The notes beneath the pieces were generated by a model. That model saw nothing but the letters and a program-made list of their open reading frames with translations, ran no database searches and had not been told where the DNA came from. Shown here in pieces: positions 6,578-8,087 of a stretch of DNA of 8,087 nt (position 1 is the first letter of the stretch; each line of letters opens with the position of its first letter). Source of the DNA: Planctomycetota bacterium (GTDB lineage Bacteria; Planctomycetota; UBA1135; GCA-002686595); assembly GCA_029259675.1 (NCBI GenBank), contig JAJDES010000177.1, positions 1 through 8,087 of the forward strand, written 5' to 3'. A program made the translations under genes and the position numbers.

Positions 6578-6850
6578 TCAAGCCTTGCCGCCGGCCGAGA
6601 GTTGGGCCACTAGGGAGCCGCCGTCCTTGCTTGTGCGAAAACTCAAAACCCCGGCGCGCTTTCCATGGGGGCCCCCGAGCCAAGCCTCAATTTTGTTGCG
6701 CAGGATTGGTTTTTGTTCGCGATTGCCCCAGCCGCGTCCGGTAATGATTTGCAGCTGGTCCAGTCCCTGGACCTTGGCGGAATGCAACTCTTGAGCGAGG
6801 CGGCGCAGCGCTTGGTCGGGACGGAGTCCATGTAGATCGACTTGATTCAT
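6578..6850 (-). CDS. Small stand-alone Smr-domain protein
   Basis: The 90-residue protein is almost exactly one Smr domain, the module found at the C-terminus of MutS2 and in SmrA/SmrB. It starts with VDLHGLRPDQALRRL (4-18), where Asp5, His7 and Gly8 form the DLHG motif. It continues with LQIITGRGWGN (33-43), which carries the TGRG-type motif, then KPILRNKIEAWL (47-58) and ends with GGSLVAQL (77-84). Smr domains are nucleases or nucleic-acid-binding modules acting on branched DNA or on RNA of stalled ribosomes. Which applies here cannot be read from sequence. It is the first gene of a leftward series and is divergent from the His/Cys-rich gene. The start at 6850 has no clear Shine-Dalgarno sequence. 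The family call is confident, the biological role is not. Confidence 0.85.
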   Translation of the reverse strand: MNQVDLHGLRPDQALRRLAQELHSAKVQGLDQLQIITGRGWGNREQKPILRNKIEAWLGGPHGKRAGVLSFRTSKDGGSLVAQLSAGGKA

Positions 6851-6864
6851 GGCGTGGGGACCAG

Positions 6865-6895
6865 TTTAGACGGAGGGGAGCCCGGCCCGTGACAA
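6865..6895 (-). promoter_or_regulatory. Possible promoter for the leftward Smr series
   Basis: On the minus strand TTGTCA (6895-6890) resembles a -35 box and TCTAAA (6870-6865) a -10 box. The spacing of 19 bases is longer than ideal. The location just before the Smr start fits, but the evidence is weak. Confidence 0.25.
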
Positions 6896-6904
6896 ATCGG
6901 TCTT

Positions 6905-6912
6905 GGGGGGGG
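6905..6912. repeat. Run of eight G in the divergent intergenic region
   Basis: Eight G residues in a row lie between the divergent Smr and His/Cys-rich genes. They are followed at once by nested short inverted repeats: GCTTG 6915-6919, CAAGC 6925-6929 and GCTTG 6931-6935. Such a run can vary in length and so alter promoter geometry, or may reflect a sequencing error. Confidence 0.5.
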
Positions 6913-6964
6913 CGGCTTGTTCGGCAAGCGGCTTGACCGTGCGCGGGGCCTGCCACGCTTCCAC

Positions 6965-6994
6965 TTGACAGATCCGGGCCGGCCGGGCCAATGT
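6965..6994 (+). promoter_or_regulatory. Possible promoter of the His/Cys-rich gene
   Basis: A perfect TTGACA at 6965-6970 is followed after 18 bases by CAATGT (6989-6994), which keeps the important second and sixth bases of a -10 box. Transcription would start close to the GTG at 7001, giving a leader of almost no length. The -10 match is poor, so this is tentative. Confidence 0.3.
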
Positions 6995-7000
6995 GACCCC

Positions 7001-7498
7001 GTGAACCTTCGATCCGATTTTCCCCGCCGCGCGCAATGGGCCGTTTTTCTGCTGCTCGTCACGAGTCTGCTGGCGGCACCTTTGCACCGGGCCCTGCACG
7101 ACCGATTGCATGGCATCGGAGGCGAAAGCGGGCGAAATTCCACCTTGGCACAGGTGGAGACCGATTCAGAAACCGGACCGAGTTGGGTAGCTGAACACCA
7201 CCATTCGCACATTGCTCATGTGCCTGCAGCTGCGGCGGCGGATCGGGACTCGCAACTTGAACCGCGTGGATCCGCTTGGATCTCGGAGGCTTGCCAGGGT
7301 TGCACCGAAGAGGCTCAAGCGTCGCGATCACACGATTGCCCACTTTGCCTGATTGGAAAGCAAGCGCTCGCGCATGGGGATTCTGCATCCTTGTGCGTTT
7401 CGAGTCTGCAGCGTTCCGCCACTTGGGTTTCGATACGCAAGCCCGAGTCAAGGTCGAGGTTGCGCGCAAGGCCGCGCGCACCGCCCACGATTGTTTGA
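7001..7498 (+). CDS. Small His/Cys-rich membrane-anchored protein (DUF2946-like)
   Basis: From GTG 7001 the protein has 165 residues. Residues 13-26 (WAVFLLLVTSLLAA) form a signal or anchor helix right after a basic N-terminus. The rest is probably periplasmic. It contains many possible metal ligands: His29, 33 and 37 spaced four apart on a helix, a cluster at 67-74 (HHHSHIAH), a CQGC pair (98-101), an HDCPLC motif (111-116), His125 and Cys132. The C-terminus has an Arg/Ala/Pro-rich tail with RAPP. The combination of N-terminal helix, HDCPLC and RAPP tail resembles the DUF2946 type of small proteins often found beside metal-uptake receptors; that similarity is from memory of the family and is moderate. 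TTG codons at 6917 and 6965 would extend the frame but put extra sequence before the signal helix. It is divergent from the Smr gene and 347 bases before the candidate outer-membrane channel gene, so a shared role in metal handling is plausible. Confidence 0.65.
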   Translation: MNLRSDFPRRAQWAVFLLLVTSLLAAPLHRALHDRLHGIGGESGRNSTLAQVETDSETGPSWVAEHHHSHIAHVPAAAAADRDSQLEPRGSAWISEACQGCTEEAQASRSHDCPLCLIGKQALAHGDSASLCVSSLQRSATWVSIRKPESRSRLRARPRAPPTIV

Positions 7499-7618
7499 TC
7501 CGCAGCACGACGCAAGGCCGGGTTCCGAATAATCGGAGCTGTAGGTTTTGTGTCGCCCTTCGGATCGATTCCTTGCTTGGATCCAGTCCTGGACGGCCCT
7601 AGGCGCGCCACTGCTTGC

Positions 7619-7657
7619 AGCCCGGGCCGCCAACGAACTCGATGGAGTTCGCGGGCT
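7619..7657 (+). other. Two-tier stem-loop
   Basis: AGCCCG (7619-7624) pairs with CGGGCT (7652-7657). Inside it CGAACTC (7634-7640) pairs with GAGTTCG (7645-7651) around a GATG loop. On the 3' side the two stems stack without a gap, and on the 5' side nine bases bulge out. Thirteen perfect pairs in 39 bases is unlikely to be pure chance. There is no T-run after it. It could end the His/Cys-rich transcript, or be an RNA element or protein-binding site upstream of the last gene. Confidence 0.45.
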
Positions 7658-7804
7658 AAAGCGAGGATGTCATGTTTCCTTAGCGTCGGCAGCGCCGTGC
7701 GCTATCGATCCGGTCTTTGGTCGAATTCTTGGCTGCACTGCATCCGCGAGCAATTCTAAAGCCAATTCCGCCTTCGCATCGCTTCGAGACTACTCAGCGA
7801 TCTC

Positions 7805-7817
7805 TATGACAAATAAT
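7805..7817 (+). promoter_or_regulatory. Possible -10 region for the last gene
   Basis: Two overlapping candidates are present. TATGAC at 7805-7810 is preceded after 16 bases by TTCGAG (7783-7788). AATAAT at 7812-7817 matches five of six -10 bases but has no clear -35 box. The low local GC content supports a promoter here. Confidence 0.3.
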
Positions 7818-7845
7818 TCGTACAGACTTCACACGGAACGGACTC

Positions 7846-8087
7846 ATGTTCACTCGGATTTCAAACATCACTCTGGCGGCGATTTTTCTAGGTAGCAGCG
7901 CTACGGCGCAACAATTTCAATCTCCCGGCGCGCCAAACATTCCACGCAATACCGGCCAAACAGACGGTTTCAGTTCTGCTTTCAATCCAGCCTTTGGTCT
8001 GGTCATCGATGCGATAGGAGATTATCGCAACGAAGATCGGCCCGGGCTCGACGAGGAAGACGGCTTCGATCTCGACATGCGCGCGGC
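7846..8087 (+). CDS. N-terminus of an exported protein, probably a metal-linked outer-membrane channel (partial)
   Basis: The frame starts at ATG 7846, is preceded by a weak CGGAACGG ribosome site, and runs off the window end after 80 codons without a stop. Residues 1-21 form a Sec signal peptide (hydrophobic core ITLAAIFLGSSATA, cleavage near ATA-QQ). The mature start is rich in Gln, Pro and Asn, then comes FNPAFGLVIDAIGDY (46-60) and an acidic stretch ending DEEDGFDLDMRA. This pattern of an NPA-L-V-D strand followed by an acidic GFxL segment resembles the first beta-strands of a family of outer-membrane proteins annotated as zinc-regulated or TonB-linked receptors and porins. The identification rests on memory of that pattern. 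The presence of a His/Cys-rich gene upstream fits but does not prove it. Confidence 0.6.
   Translation, partial: MFTRISNITLAAIFLGSSATAQQFQSPGAPNIPRNTGQTDGFSSAFNPAFGLVIDAIGDYRNEDRPGLDEEDGFDLDMRA

Larger units (their letters stand above)
7499..7845. other. Intergenic leader region before the candidate outer-membrane gene
   Basis: No convincing gene lies in these 347 bases; the open frames here lack signals and family features. The region holds a two-tier stem-loop at 7619-7657, described separately, and becomes AT-rich from about 7740, where a promoter for the last gene is likely. Confidence 0.5.

Noticed and set aside
7604..7613. Cobalamin riboswitch suggested by a GCCACTG sequence before a candidate outer-membrane gene
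   Set aside because: None of the other conserved boxes of the B12 element is present around it.
7548..7895. 115-codon open frame on the plus strand
   Set aside because: It overlaps the better-supported signal-peptide start at 7846, has no ribosome site and shows no family features.

Overview
The window is a gene-dense stretch of a moderately GC-rich bacterial chromosome. The mix of genes fits Planctomycetota or a similar Gram-negative phylum: a lipoprotein of the sulfatase fold with an LGY-type tail, a tricorn-like S41 protein, exported proteins with Sec signals, and the start of what looks like an outer-membrane channel. This taxonomic guess is inference; there is no rRNA or other marker gene here.

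Layout. At the left edge is the last transmembrane helix of a membrane protein (+, 1-99). It overlaps by four bases a metal-type ABC substrate-binding protein (+, 96-1193). After a 384-base gap comes an exported S41-peptidase-like protein (+, 1578-3197) that appears to lack its catalytic residues. It converges on a four-gene leftward series. In transcription order these are a stand-alone Smr-domain protein (6850-6578), a homocysteine S-methyltransferase family protein (6556-5636), a class I SAM-dependent methyltransferase (5592-4939) and, after a 227-base gap, a lipoprotein of the sulfatase/alkaline phosphatase superfamily (4711-3347). Facing the other way from the Smr gene is a small His/Cys-rich membrane-anchored protein (+, 7001-7498). 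It is followed by the first 80 codons of an exported protein resembling metal-linked outer-membrane channels (+, 7846 to the window end).

How the genes may fit together. Both ends point to transition-metal uptake: a probable transporter subunit plus binding protein on the left, and a His/Cys protein plus candidate outer-membrane channel on the right. The middle series contains two methyl-transfer enzymes that could be linked through the methionine/SAM cycle, but no common pathway can be proven.

The clearest oddities are the S41-like protein with replaced catalytic residues, the sulfatase-fold protein with Thr where sulfatases carry the formylglycine-forming Cys/Ser, and the binding protein without the usual Asp ligand motif. 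A two-tier stem-loop upstream of the last gene also deserves a look. No rRNA, tRNA, CRISPR array, insertion sequence or phage gene was seen.
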